Source: Haloarcula amylovorans (lineage in GTDB: Archaea > Halobacteriota > Halobacteria > Halobacteriales > Haloarculaceae). Taken from it: a stretch of 57,144 nucleotides of DNA. Within the stretch, counting starts at the first letter, position 1; every line of letters starts with the position of its first letter. Position numbers and translations under genes: made by a program. The notes beneath the pieces are model-generated. The model saw nothing but the letters and a program-made list of their open reading frames with translations, had not been told where the DNA came from and did no database searches. The stretch lies in the NCBI RefSeq assembly GCF_004681185.1, contig NZ_SRIF01000009.1:82722-139865 (forward strand), read 5' to 3'. Below, one piece after another: positions 41,461 to 49,531 of the stretch.

Positions 41461-42222
41461 ACTATCGTCGTACCCGCCGTCGACTTTGAGCGTCTCGCCC
41501 GTCGTGAACGACGCCGCGTCGCTGGCGAGGTAAACGGCGGCTCCCGCGATCTCGTCGGGCTGGGCGACTCGTTCCAGCGGCGTCCGCTCGTCTATCTGTT
41601 CTCGCAGCTCCGTTCCCTCCGCGAAGGCGTCACCGGCCAGCGGCGTCTCGACGAATCCAGGTTCGATGGCGTTGACGCGCACCTCGGGTCCGAGGTCAGC
41701 GGCCGCGGCGCGTGTGAGACCGTTGACGCCGCTCTTGGCAGCACAGTACGCCGGCCGCTGTTCGCGGGCCTGTCCGGCCGACATCGAGGAGATGGTAATG
41801 ATGCTCCCGCTCTCCATCTCGCGGCCAAACACCTGACACGCGCGGAAGACGCCCGTGAGGTTCGTGTCGATGTCTCGCGCCCAGTCCGATTCTTCCATCT
41901 CCGTAATCGGCGCTTTCGCCACGGAGCCGGCCGAGTTGACGAGGATGTCTACCTCGTCCAGCGCGTCCGCGGCCACGTCGTAGAGGTTCTCGATCGAATC
42001 CTCTTCTCGCACGTCACAGGTGACGGTCGCCGTCTTCACGTCGCGTTCTCGTAGTTCCTCAGCGGTCGATTTGACGGCATCTTCGTGGCGGCTCGTCGCT
42101 ACGACGTTCGCGCCGTCGTCCGCGAACGCGAGCGCGATCGCTCGACCGATACCGCTCGTCCCGCCGATGACGACGGCGTTCTTCTCCGCGACACTGACTG
42201 TCGGCGTTGCTGATTCAGTCAT
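41452..42222 (-). CDS. Short-chain dehydrogenase/reductase
   Basis: This 256-residue SDR has cofactor motif GGTSGIGRAIA, structural NSAGSV, and catalytic Ser (TISSMSA), Tyr-Lys (YCAAKSG). The ending GGYDDSS follows a typical SDR C-terminus. It resembles 2-keto-gluconate/fructuronate or glucose 1-dehydrogenase-type enzymes. It is last in the TRAP transporter operon, so it may reduce or oxidise the imported sugar acid (for example fructuronate to mannonate, which the neighbouring UxuA would use). Confidence 0.9.
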   Translation of the reverse strand: MTESATPTVSVAEKNAVVIGGTSGIGRAIALAFADDGANVVATSRHEDAVKSTAEELRERDVKTATVTCDVREEDSIENLYDVAADALDEVDILVNSAGSVAKAPITEMEESDWARDIDTNLTGVFRACQVFGREMESGSIITISSMSAGQAREQRPAYCAAKSGVNGLTRAAAADLGPEVRVNAIEPGFVETPLAGDAFAEGTELREQIDERTPLERVAQPDEIAGAAVYLASDAASFTTGETLKVDGGYDDSSL

Positions 42223-42301
42223 ATGGTATCAACGATCACTCACCTCCCCCTTACTCTTACGGTATTCCGGTCACGGAGAGGAGAAGAATCCGGACAGGGA
42301 C

Positions 42302-43600
42302 TCAGGCGAGTCCCATCGTTCGCGGCAGCCACAAGACGATTTCTGGGAACACGATTGCGAGAATCAACGCGATCAGTAGCGGGACGTAGAACGGAATCAT
42401 GTTCCGCGTGATCCGTTCGAGCGAGACGCCTGTGACGGCGTTGAGGACGAACAGGATGACGCCGAACGGCGGCGTCAGCAGGCCGATCATCAGCGTGATG
42501 ATCATGATGACGCCGAAGTGGATCGGGCTGATGGCCGTCTGCTCGATTATCGGCAGGAAGACCGGCGTCAGAATCGTGATAGCCGCGATGGTCTCTAACA
42601 TCAGGCCGACGACGAACAGCACGCCCGCTATCAGTAGCAGAACGACGAGCGGGTCGGTAGAGACATTCATGACCGCGTTGGCCAAGACCTCCGGCAGTTG
42701 CGCGCGCCTGATGAGGAACCCGTACAGGGCGGCGGCGGCGACGATGAAGGTGAGTGACGCCGTCCGCGTCATTCCGTCTTCGAAGCTATCTACGACTTCT
42801 TCCAGGCTAAGGGCGTCGTAGAAGACGGTCCCGATGAACAGCGTGTAGAACAGCGCGATCGCTCCCGCTTCCGTTGCGGTGAACCAGCCGCCGAGGATGC
42901 CGCCGATGATGAGCAGCGGCGTTCCTAGCGCCGGGAGCGCACGGTAGCCGGTCCTAGCGATTTCGCCGAGGTTCCACCACTCGCCGCGTTCGTACCCGCG
43001 TCGATGGGCGAACACCGTGCAGAGGATCATCAAGCCGCCCCCCATGATGAGGCCGGGGACGAGCCCCGCGATGAATAACGTCCCGATGGAGACTTGTGCG
43101 ATGACGCCGTAGATGATAAGCGGGACGCTCGGCGGGATGATGGGGCCGATAATCGAGGATGACCCCGTAACGGCGACGCTGAATCCCTCTTCGTAGCCCT
43201 CGTCGCGCATCGCCTGATACTCGATGGCACCGAGGCCGGCGGCGTCGGCCGCGGCCGTGCCGGTCATCCCCGAGAAGATGATGCTGGCGACGATGTTGAC
43301 GTGAGCGAGGCCGCCGCGAATCGGCCCCACGATGGCCTTCGCGAAGTCGAAGATTACGTCAGTGAGACCGAGCGCGTTCATCAACAGCCCCGTCTGGAGG
43401 AACAGCGGAATCGCCAAGAGGACGAAGGAGTTGCTCCCGCTGACCATCGTCTGTGCGACGAGCAGCGGTTCAAAGGGGATTGACGTCGTCCACATCAGGA
43501 TGAGGCTCGTCAGTCCCAGCGCGTAGACGACCGGGACTTCGAAGAGATAGAGGCCGAGCAGTACTCCGACGAACAGGGTCAGGAGGACGATGTCCGCCAT
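42302..43600 (-). CDS. dctM: TRAP transporter large permease DctM
   Basis: This 432-residue membrane protein has about 12 hydrophobic segments and the DctM family pattern: FVLLAIPLFLQTGLLMNALG, FSGMTGTAAADAAGLGAIEYQAM, GPIIPPSVPLIIYGVIAQVSIGTLFIAGLVPG, and LLTPPFGVILFVLNAVTG. It is the ion-coupled carrier subunit that works with DctQ and an extracellular binding protein. A gap of about 50 bases separates it from dctQ. The presence of the SDR, UxuA and IclR genes suggests a hexuronate or other sugar acid as substrate. Confidence 0.92.
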   Translation of the reverse strand: MADIVLLTLFVGVLLGLYLFEVPVVYALGLTSLILMWTTSIPFEPLLVAQTMVSGSNSFVLLAIPLFLQTGLLMNALGLTDVIFDFAKAIVGPIRGGLAHVNIVASIIFSGMTGTAAADAAGLGAIEYQAMRDEGYEEGFSVAVTGSSSIIGPIIPPSVPLIIYGVIAQVSIGTLFIAGLVPGLIMGGGLMILCTVFAHRRGYERGEWWNLGEIARTGYRALPALGTPLLIIGGILGGWFTATEAGAIALFYTLFIGTVFYDALSLEEVVDSFEDGMTRTASLTFIVAAAALYGFLIRRAQLPEVLANAVMNVSTDPLVVLLLIAGVLFVVGLMLETIAAITILTPVFLPIIEQTAISPIHFGVIMIITLMIGLLTPPFGVILFVLNAVTGVSLERITRNMIPFYVPLLIALILAIVFPEIVLWLPRTMGLA

Positions 43601-43651
43601 CAGCGTGGCACCTCCCGTGATCGGAATTGAGTCGGGTGACCGTCGGGCCTC

Positions 43652-44200
43652 TTAGTTCGCATCGTCGTCACCTTTGGTCTCAGCGATTATCGTTTCTGGT
43701 GACGTGATGGCCTCCCAGAGGTCGCGAACGCTGTAGACGGCGATGATGGCCCCACCCACGATAGCCGGCACGTACAACCACGCCTGCGTGAACGGCGGAT
43801 AGGTCGGCAACGCACCGATTACCGAGCCCCGGTTTTGCAGGTACAGCGGGTACGCCCCCGAGACGAGAACGCCGATGAATACGAGCACGAGTACCGCCCG
43901 GAGTCCTGCGAGTATCCGAACCGCCTCGTCTGGAAGTCGCGAGGACAGGAGGTCGAGCGAGATGTGTTCGCGCTTGCCGCTCGCGACCGCCGCGCCGACG
44001 AACGTGACGTAGACGAGGAGCATCTGTGAGAGATTGACGGTCCACGGCAGACTGCTACCGATGAACGACCCGAGTACCCACCGGGTCAGTATCTGGAGCC
44101 CAACGACCAGGATCATCAGCACGTACAACGCCAAGGCCAGCGTCTTGACTCCCGAGTCGAAGTAGCGGATTGATGTCGATTTAGTGCTGTTCTCAACCAT
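43652..44200 (-). CDS. dctQ: TRAP transporter small permease DctQ
   Basis: The 182-residue protein has four membrane segments and the DctQ hallmarks RWVLGSFIGSSLPWTVNLSQMLLVYVTFVGAAVASGKREHISLDLL. It bridges binding protein and DctM in the membrane. It starts 25 bases after the binding-protein stop and belongs to the same operon. Confidence 0.9.
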   Translation of the reverse strand: MVENSTKSTSIRYFDSGVKTLALALYVLMILVVGLQILTRWVLGSFIGSSLPWTVNLSQMLLVYVTFVGAAVASGKREHISLDLLSSRLPDEAVRILAGLRAVLVLVFIGVLVSGAYPLYLQNRGSVIGALPTYPPFTQAWLYVPAIVGGAIIAVYSVRDLWEAITSPETIIAETKGDDDAN

Positions 44201-44225
44201 AATTCACTGTGTTTCGCGGGGGCTC

Positions 44226-45293
44226 TCAAATGTTTCGCACTTCTTCTAGCGACGGCTCCCAGTTCGCTTCGAACTGCGCCTTGAGCGGCTTTTCGGCCGC
44301 CGAGAGCCACGCGTCGCGGTCGGGTTCGACGATATTCATCCCGTTGCTCTCCAGTTCGTCGACGGCTTTGGACTCGGAATCTTTGATGCTGCTACTGAGG
44401 TCTTTGATGTTCTGCGTGAGGGTGTTGGTCAGGACCGACTGGTCGTCTTCCGAGAGACTGGTGAAGGTATCGTTGTTGAACGTGAACCAACCCGTCGAGG
44501 CCAGATGCTGAGTCAGCGTGTAGTGGCTCTGAACCTCGTACAGCGACGCCGACAGGACCGTCTCCGCCGGGTTCTCCTGTGCCTTGACGACGCCCTGCTG
44601 GAGCGCGCTGTACAGTTCGTCGAAAGCGACGGTCGTCGGGCTGGCACCGATACCTTCCCAGATGTTCACCCACGGTGAGAGGTCCGGAACGCGCAGGTTG
44701 GTCCCCTTAATCGCCTCGGGCGTCTCGTACGCCTTCTTACCCGACGTGTGCCGGTAACCGCGGTAGATGGGTTGATTGACGAGATGCTGGTTCCCCTCCT
44801 CTCGAAGCCGTTTTCTCCCGTCTTGGAGGTACTCCGTCTGGAACGCTCGTCGCTGCTGTTCCCAGCTTTCGAAGACGAACGGTGACTCGACCCAGAAGTT
44901 CTTCGAGTCGTAGTCGATGACCCAGCGGGTTCCGATGATGGTCCCGTCGATCGAGCCAATACGCGTCTGCTCCATCACTTCGGATTCACCGCCGAAAGCG
45001 GGTTCGATGGTTATCGAGACGCGGTTGCCCGTCTCTTCCGAGACGGTCTTCGCCCAGGACTTTGCCATCTCGTTGATAACGTGGCCGCTCGGGAAGACGC
45101 TCCCGATGAGCATCGACTGGCTCTCGCCGCCCCCGCCGTCTCCGGAGGATCCGGTCGTCGCGTTGCTCCCGGAGCCGCCGTCGCCGTTTCCGGAGCCGCC
45201 GTCGCCGGAACATCCCGCGAGTGAGGTGAGCGTGCCCGCGCCGCCGAGCACACCGAGCTGTTCGATGAAGCGTCTTCGACTCTGTTGTGGCAT
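44226..45293 (-). CDS. dctP: TRAP transporter substrate-binding lipoprotein DctP
   Basis: This 355-residue lipoprotein has a Tat motif (RRRFIEQ at about 6-12), lipobox LAGC (Cys at about 28) and a Gly/Asn/Ser linker. The mature domain has DctP features: VFPSGHVINEMAKSWAKTV, the Arg-bearing LRVPDLSPWVNIWEGIGASPTTVAFDELYSALQQGVVKAQENP and a conserved C-terminal helix. The ligand should be an organic or sugar acid bound through the conserved Arg. It leads the operon; a box reading AAGATATAAGT on the minus strand (45321-45331) supports a promoter here. Confidence 0.9.
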   Translation of the reverse strand: MPQQSRRRFIEQLGVLGGAGTLTSLAGCSGDGGSGNGDGGSGSNATTGSSGDGGGGESQSMLIGSVFPSGHVINEMAKSWAKTVSEETGNRVSITIEPAFGGESEVMEQTRIGSIDGTIIGTRWVIDYDSKNFWVESPFVFESWEQQRRAFQTEYLQDGRKRLREEGNQHLVNQPIYRGYRHTSGKKAYETPEAIKGTNLRVPDLSPWVNIWEGIGASPTTVAFDELYSALQQGVVKAQENPAETVLSASLYEVQSHYTLTQHLASTGWFTFNNDTFTSLSEDDQSVLTNTLTQNIKDLSSSIKDSESKAVDELESNGMNIVEPDRDAWLSAAEKPLKAQFEANWEPSLEEVRNI

Positions 45294-45477
45294 ACACTCA
45301 CCAACTTTGGACGCTACTACTTATATCTTGCTCAATAATGCATGATAATCATCGTCCACTGATATTGTACAGCACGATTGGCGGCTCGATAGCGGTGACT
45401 CTTCCTCGGCATTTTCCAAGAAACGTGCTTGCGAACGATAGGTTCGGCTAGTATCGCTCACACTGACACAGCGATAG

Positions 45478-46431
45478 TTACGCCGTCTGTTCTAGCAGGC
45501 CGCGAATATAGCCGATAGCGAACAACCGCCCCATATCTGTATATCCCGCATGGACGCCCTCTCTGTCTTCTTCGCCGAGCATCTTCGGGACGTGGTCGGG
45601 CCGGATCGGTCCGTCGAAGCCGATGTCTCGGTACGCTTCGATGGCGGCTTTCATATCCGTCGGGCCGTCGTCGTGCCAGGTCTCGACGAACGACTCGGGC
45701 GTCCCGGCGACGTCTCGAAAGTGGACAAAGTGAATGCGGTTGCCGAGCCGCCGTATCGCCGATGGGACGTCGCCGCCCATCGCGGCGAAGTTGCCTTGAC
45801 AGAACGTTACGCCGTGATTCGGACTGTCGTAGAGATCGAGAATTCGCTCGTAGTTCTCGACGGACGTGACGAGACGAGGGACGCCACGGACGGGCGAGAG
45901 CGGCGGGTCGTCAGGGTGAAGTGCCATCTTCACGCCCGCCTCCTCAGCGACGGGAACGACTTCGTCGAGGAAGTATTGGAGGTTCTCCCAGAGCTCGTCC
46001 TCGGTGATGTCCGCCGCGGGGTGGTCGTCCGCCCGTTGGCTCAGTCCGTGGTCGTAGCCCGTCAGCAGCGAGCCACCGCGGTCGGGAATCGAATCAGAGG
46101 TGCGGAGGACGCCTACGGGATTCTCGGTCCAGACCCAACAGTACGTCTCGATGCCCAGCCGACCCATGTTTCTGAGTAACTGCTTCACCGTGGCTATCTC
46201 CTCGTCACGGCCTTCTTCGCCGAGGACGGTTCGCGTCATCGGCGGTCTGTCCTCGACGACTTCGAGGGGGATATCGTGATCCTCGAATCGATTTCGCGTC
46301 CGCAAGAGCGTGTCGTACTCCCACCAGTCGTCGACGCCCCAAAACCGGACGACGCCGCGATCCACGCCCAACTGCTTGGCGAGGGTCCATCGTCTATCTG
46401 GAGAGGGCGGCAACATCAATGCTGGATTCAT
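45478..46431 (-). CDS. uxuA: Mannonate dehydratase (UxuA family)
   Basis: The 317-residue xylose-isomerase-like barrel has the UxuA residue set: MALHPDDPPLSPVRG, FCQGNFAAMG, HFRDVAGTPESF and RPDHVPKM. The His, Cys and Asp residues in these motifs bind the metal. It dehydrates D-mannonate to 2-keto-3-deoxygluconate. AGTTTACATAG on the minus strand (46455-46465) is its likely promoter and overlaps a TGTAA-N7-TTACA inverted repeat. An IclR regulator gene lies upstream and the TRAP operon downstream. Confidence 0.88.
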   Translation of the reverse strand: MNPALMLPPSPDRRWTLAKQLGVDRGVVRFWGVDDWWEYDTLLRTRNRFEDHDIPLEVVEDRPPMTRTVLGEEGRDEEIATVKQLLRNMGRLGIETYCWVWTENPVGVLRTSDSIPDRGGSLLTGYDHGLSQRADDHPAADITEDELWENLQYFLDEVVPVAEEAGVKMALHPDDPPLSPVRGVPRLVTSVENYERILDLYDSPNHGVTFCQGNFAAMGGDVPSAIRRLGNRIHFVHFRDVAGTPESFVETWHDDGPTDMKAAIEAYRDIGFDGPIRPDHVPKMLGEEDREGVHAGYTDMGRLFAIGYIRGLLEQTA

Positions 46432-46457
46432 ACGGCCGAAGTGAGAAACTCCTCCTA

Positions 46458-46474
46458 TGTAAACTTTGCTTACA
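46458..46474. promoter_or_regulatory. Inverted repeat over the uxuA promoter
   Basis: TGTAAACTTTGCTTACA is a TGTAA-N7-TTACA dyad covering the presumed TATA box of uxuA, an attractive operator position for the IclR protein encoded just upstream. Confidence 0.45.
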
Positions 46475-46666
46475 ATCTCCTCTCAGTGAATGACTTCCAC
46501 CGGAAACGTACAGTACCCGACTCTTGACCGGGGCTCGCTGGACCGTGTGGAGTGATCACACATGAGAGTCCACTATGCGTGGATTCGGTTCACGCAGATC
46601 GTCAGTGTCGGCGTCGAGTAAGTGGCCCCGAGACAGAGTCTTCGACCGGCAGACGAGCGGTTGGTA

Positions 46667-47440
46667 CTACTCGTAGGCGATTTTCACTTCGACGACATTC
46701 GTCCGGTCTTTGAGCGCCGGCAGCAGCTCTGCTTCGATCCGGTCGTCGTCGAATCGTTCCTTCGGTCCCGAGAGGGAGACTGCTCCGACGACACGGTCTT
46801 CTACCTTGAGTGGAACGGCGATCGACCGAATACCGGTGCGTCGTTCCTCGTCTTCGAGCGCGAACCCGCGTTCGCGGATGGTCGATAGCTCCTCGAAGAG
46901 CGCCTCTGGTGTGTCGATCGTGTTTTCCGTGGCTGTCGGGAGTCCGTAGCTATCGACGATTTCCTCGACGTACGCTTCCGAGAGTTCGGCGAGGATCGCT
47001 TTCCCCAGCGCCGTCCAGTGCATGTTGGTGTACTCACCGACGAGAGCGTTGTCGTAGACCGCTTCGCTCCCTTCCGACTGATAGACGATGACCCGCTGTC
47101 CGTTCTCCTCGACGCCGAGGTTCGCGACTTCACCCGTACCCTCTGCGAGATTGTCGATCTCGGTCCTCGCGGTCGAGTACGCGCGCAACTCGCTTCTCGC
47201 AACGGCACCGTCTCTGAGAAACTGCAGTCCAAGTCGGTATCCGTCGGCGTCCTGAACGACGTAGCCGGCCGATTCCAGCGTCTTGAGATGAACGTGCGCT
47301 GTACTCGTCGGGATATCGAGCGCGCCTGCGACATCCTTGATTCGGACCGTTCCGGCGTCTCGCAACACGTCGACGACTTCGAATGCCCGCTGTACGGCGG
47401 CCACTCGCTTTCCGCCGTCGTCTGGGTCGTTTAGATTCAT
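46667..47440 (-). CDS. IclR-family transcriptional regulator
   Basis: The 257-residue protein has an N-terminal winged helix (AVQRAFEVVDVLRDAGTVRIKDVAGALDIPTSTAHVHLKTLESAGY) and the IclR effector domain (HWTALGKAILAELSE, GIRSIAVPLKVEDRVVGAVSLSGP). The ATG at 47440 is 25-32 bases after ATTTTATC (minus strand, 47465-47472), so the message is leaderless; longer in-frame starts are unlikely. It probably controls uxuA, dctPQM and perhaps the kinase divergently transcribed to the right. Confidence 0.9.
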   Translation of the reverse strand: MNLNDPDDGGKRVAAVQRAFEVVDVLRDAGTVRIKDVAGALDIPTSTAHVHLKTLESAGYVVQDADGYRLGLQFLRDGAVARSELRAYSTARTEIDNLAEGTGEVANLGVEENGQRVIVYQSEGSEAVYDNALVGEYTNMHWTALGKAILAELSEAYVEEIVDSYGLPTATENTIDTPEALFEELSTIRERGFALEDEERRTGIRSIAVPLKVEDRVVGAVSLSGPKERFDDDRIEAELLPALKDRTNVVEVKIAYE

Positions 47441-47570
47441 GTGAACACCTACGACGACGGGCTTGATAAAATCTACCATGGGTGGAATCACTCATCTCCG
47501 AGAAGGGTGTCGAGAGACTGTGGTCTCACTGATCCGTCGTACGAGAATTCACCGCCTGGACCACCATTCT

Positions 47571-47635
47571 ATTCCACTTATAGTGGATTTCCCACCCCGT
47601 CCCATGGAATAACGAACGTACCTGTGTTATGGAAT
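47571..47635. promoter_or_regulatory. Cluster of TGGAAT half-sites, operator-like
   Basis: ATTCCA (47571) and TGGATT (47584) form the dyad TCCAC-TTATA-GTGGA. TGGAAT recurs at 47605 and 47630, 25 bases apart. The cluster lies about 95 bases beyond the IclR promoter. Confidence 0.4.
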
Positions 47636-47784
47636 GTCGACTGGTTCTCCTAGGCGAAAAATCACTGCTAGGCAACGTGATGAGCCAGTGCTCGTTGTAT
47701 CACGATTGGAAGTAACGGCCTACTTGTAACCCTGAGTATAAAATAAAGAGATAGATGTAGATTCGGGCTTATTGTGTAGGAAAT

Positions 47785-47853
47785 GCTCTAAATATAGAAT
47801 ATAAGAAGTATATGGGAGAATAGAACCCCATATCTTCTAATATTGGCTCTAAA
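47785..47853. repeat. Long hairpin flanked by an 8-bp direct repeat
   Basis: Arms 47798-47816 and 47827-47844 pair over about 18 positions with one mismatch and one bulge, around a loop of about 10 bases. GCTCTAAA occurs immediately outside on both sides (47785-47792 and 47846-47853). The flanking direct repeat resembles a target-site duplication around a tiny insertion; a regulatory RNA hairpin is the alternative. Confidence 0.5.
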
Positions 47854-48038
47854 AAATAGATTCTAAATCATAAATATGGGATATAAATAAGCATTTGTGC
47901 TATTTGGAGACTCTCAGTTTTATCGAGCCAGAGTTCTTGAAAAGTATGTTGAGGCTGTCGATTCTCTCGCTGTCATAGAGAGCCGAATTACTACCACCGC
48001 AATGCCGACAGAGCCGAGCACAGCACTGTGACATAATC

Positions 48039-48047
48039 TTTTATACC
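48039..48047 (+). promoter_or_regulatory. TATA box of the kinase transcript
   Basis: TTTTATACC is 23-31 bases before an ATG at 48070, while the kinase ATG is at 48272. The transcript should therefore begin at a short ORF and not at the kinase itself. ATGTA-N6-TACAT (48056-48071) lies at the predicted start. Confidence 0.5.
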
Positions 48048-48069
48048 ATCCCCAGATGTAACGCTATAC

Positions 48070-48285
48070 ATGCGCCTGTTAGCAGAGTCCCGGGTACCGG
48101 TAGCACTCGAAGTAAACCAATTCGGCGGCGATCAGTGTTTCCCGACCGAGACCGAAGTATCGAGGCACCCTACAGCGTATCGCTCAAGGATACCAGAGGG
48201 CCCCTACGTCACCGTTTCTGTCCCAGACGTTCTCCAAGCACGAACACAGGCAGTCGACGGAGTTGAAACGAATGTCGCCGACTAG
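48070..48285 (+). CDS. Possible 71-codon leader ORF before the PfkB kinase
   Basis: The ATG is at leaderless spacing from a good TATA box, and the stop lies 14 bases inside the kinase gene. The peptide (MRLLAESRVPVALEVNQFGG...) has mediocre codon use (AGG, ATA, CCA present) and no recognised family. It may be a real small protein, a leader for coupling, or a chance ORF in a 200-base leader. Confidence 0.35.
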   Translation: MRLLAESRVPVALEVNQFGGDQCFPTETEVSRHPTAYRSRIPEGPYVTVSVPDVLQARTQAVDGVETNVAD

Positions 48286-49402
48286 CTACCCGGATTCCCA
48301 GACGCGTGACGCGGTGCTGTCGTGCCAGAAGCAGCTTCCATCTGAACCGAGCGGCGGAAACGTGGTGTTCGGCTTCGACGGGTTTGTCGATAACGTCCGC
48401 CAAGCGGGGACGAACGCCGGTTCGTCAGCCGACGAACGTATCACGACACTGCGCGAGTTCGGCGAGGAGATCGTGACGTCGGCGGCCGCTGATAGCTCGC
48501 TTGCCATCTCGTGGGAACGCCACGGCCAGCGAACCGGTGGACACGTCAGCCACCTGTCTCGTGCGTACCAGACCCTCGGGTTCGATACGACGCTCGTAGG
48601 GATGTGTGGCGACCCGATTTTGGACATCTTCGAACAGGAGTTCAAAGCGTGTACCGTGTATTCACTGGGAGATCCAGGAATCACCGACGCTATCGAATTC
48701 AACGACGGGAAGCTCATGTTGATGGAGAGCGGCGGTGCTGCAACGCTGGACTGGGAAACGATCGAGTCACGGGTCGGTATCGAGACGCTGGTCGACGAAC
48801 TCGATGGGGCGAAACTACTTGGAATCGGCTACTGGGCGGTAATTCCCGAGATGGCGAGCATCCTCGATGGACTCCGAGAGGAGGTCTTCCCGAAGCTATC
48901 AGCCCCGCCAGAGCAGGTCCTACTCGACCCGGCGAACATCCGAGAACTCGATCAGGAGGTACTGGAGCCGATCGTCACGGCGACGCGCCGCCTCGCTGAG
49001 GAGGTCGAGGTAACCGTCTCGGCGAACCGCTACGAGACGAAAGAACTCGCGGATGTCCTCGGCGCTCACACGAGTGAGGAACTCGTAGCGGACGCTCGTG
49101 TCGTGTTCGACTCCCTGGCTGTCGACCGGTTCGTCGGCCACAGCGTAACGGAGTCCGTGGTCGTAAGCGACGAAGGGACGACGAGCGTCAGCGTCAATCC
49201 GGTCGACTCTCCGGAGCTGACCACCAGCGCTGGCGACCACTTCAACGCGGGAGTCTCTCTCGGCCTCGTCGAGGACTTGCCGGAAGCGGCCGCGGTAGTC
49301 CTCGGCAACGCACTCGCTCGTGAGTTCGTCCGGACTGGTGAGACGCCGTCCTACGACGATGTCGTCTCGGCTGTCAGTAGCTACGACGCACAGTTCGAGT
49401 AG
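48272..49402 (+). CDS. PfkB/ribokinase-family carbohydrate kinase
   Basis: This 376-residue kinase has the ribokinase pattern: VVFGFDGFVDNVRQAG near the N-terminus, TGGHVSHLSRAYQTLGFDTTLVGMCGD, and the anion-hole/catalytic segment TSAGDHFNAGVSLG, where most members read GAGDAFxAG. The Asp of GDHF is the presumed catalytic base. The substrate is unknown; 2-keto-3-deoxy sugar acids are a reasonable guess given UxuA nearby. The ATG at 48272 is chosen over a TTG at 48263. It follows the leader ORF described above. Confidence 0.82.
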   Translation: MSPTSYPDSQTRDAVLSCQKQLPSEPSGGNVVFGFDGFVDNVRQAGTNAGSSADERITTLREFGEEIVTSAAADSSLAISWERHGQRTGGHVSHLSRAYQTLGFDTTLVGMCGDPILDIFEQEFKACTVYSLGDPGITDAIEFNDGKLMLMESGGAATLDWETIESRVGIETLVDELDGAKLLGIGYWAVIPEMASILDGLREEVFPKLSAPPEQVLLDPANIRELDQEVLEPIVTATRRLAEEVEVTVSANRYETKELADVLGAHTSEELVADARVVFDSLAVDRFVGHSVTESVVVSDEGTTSVSVNPVDSPELTTSAGDHFNAGVSLGLVEDLPEAAAVVLGNALAREFVRTGETPSYDDVVSAVSSYDAQFE

Positions 49403-49531
49403 CACACCGAGCCGTCCTTTCGTCGCCTCACTGTCTCCTTGTGGCCGCAGAGTCCGTGTTCACGGCTGCTGAGTAGATAGTGCGCGTATCCGTTTCGCGT
49501 TCCCCCCGCGACTGTCGACCGTCGTATATTA

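Larger units (their letters stand above)
47441..48069. other. Gene-free AT-rich interval of 629 bases
   Basis: The IclR promoter is at its left and a TATA box (TTTTATACC, 48039-48047) at its right. Between them are four TGGAAT-like half-sites and a long hairpin described separately. About 300 bases (47720-48000) are strongly AT-rich. No gene is seen. Confidence 0.5.
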
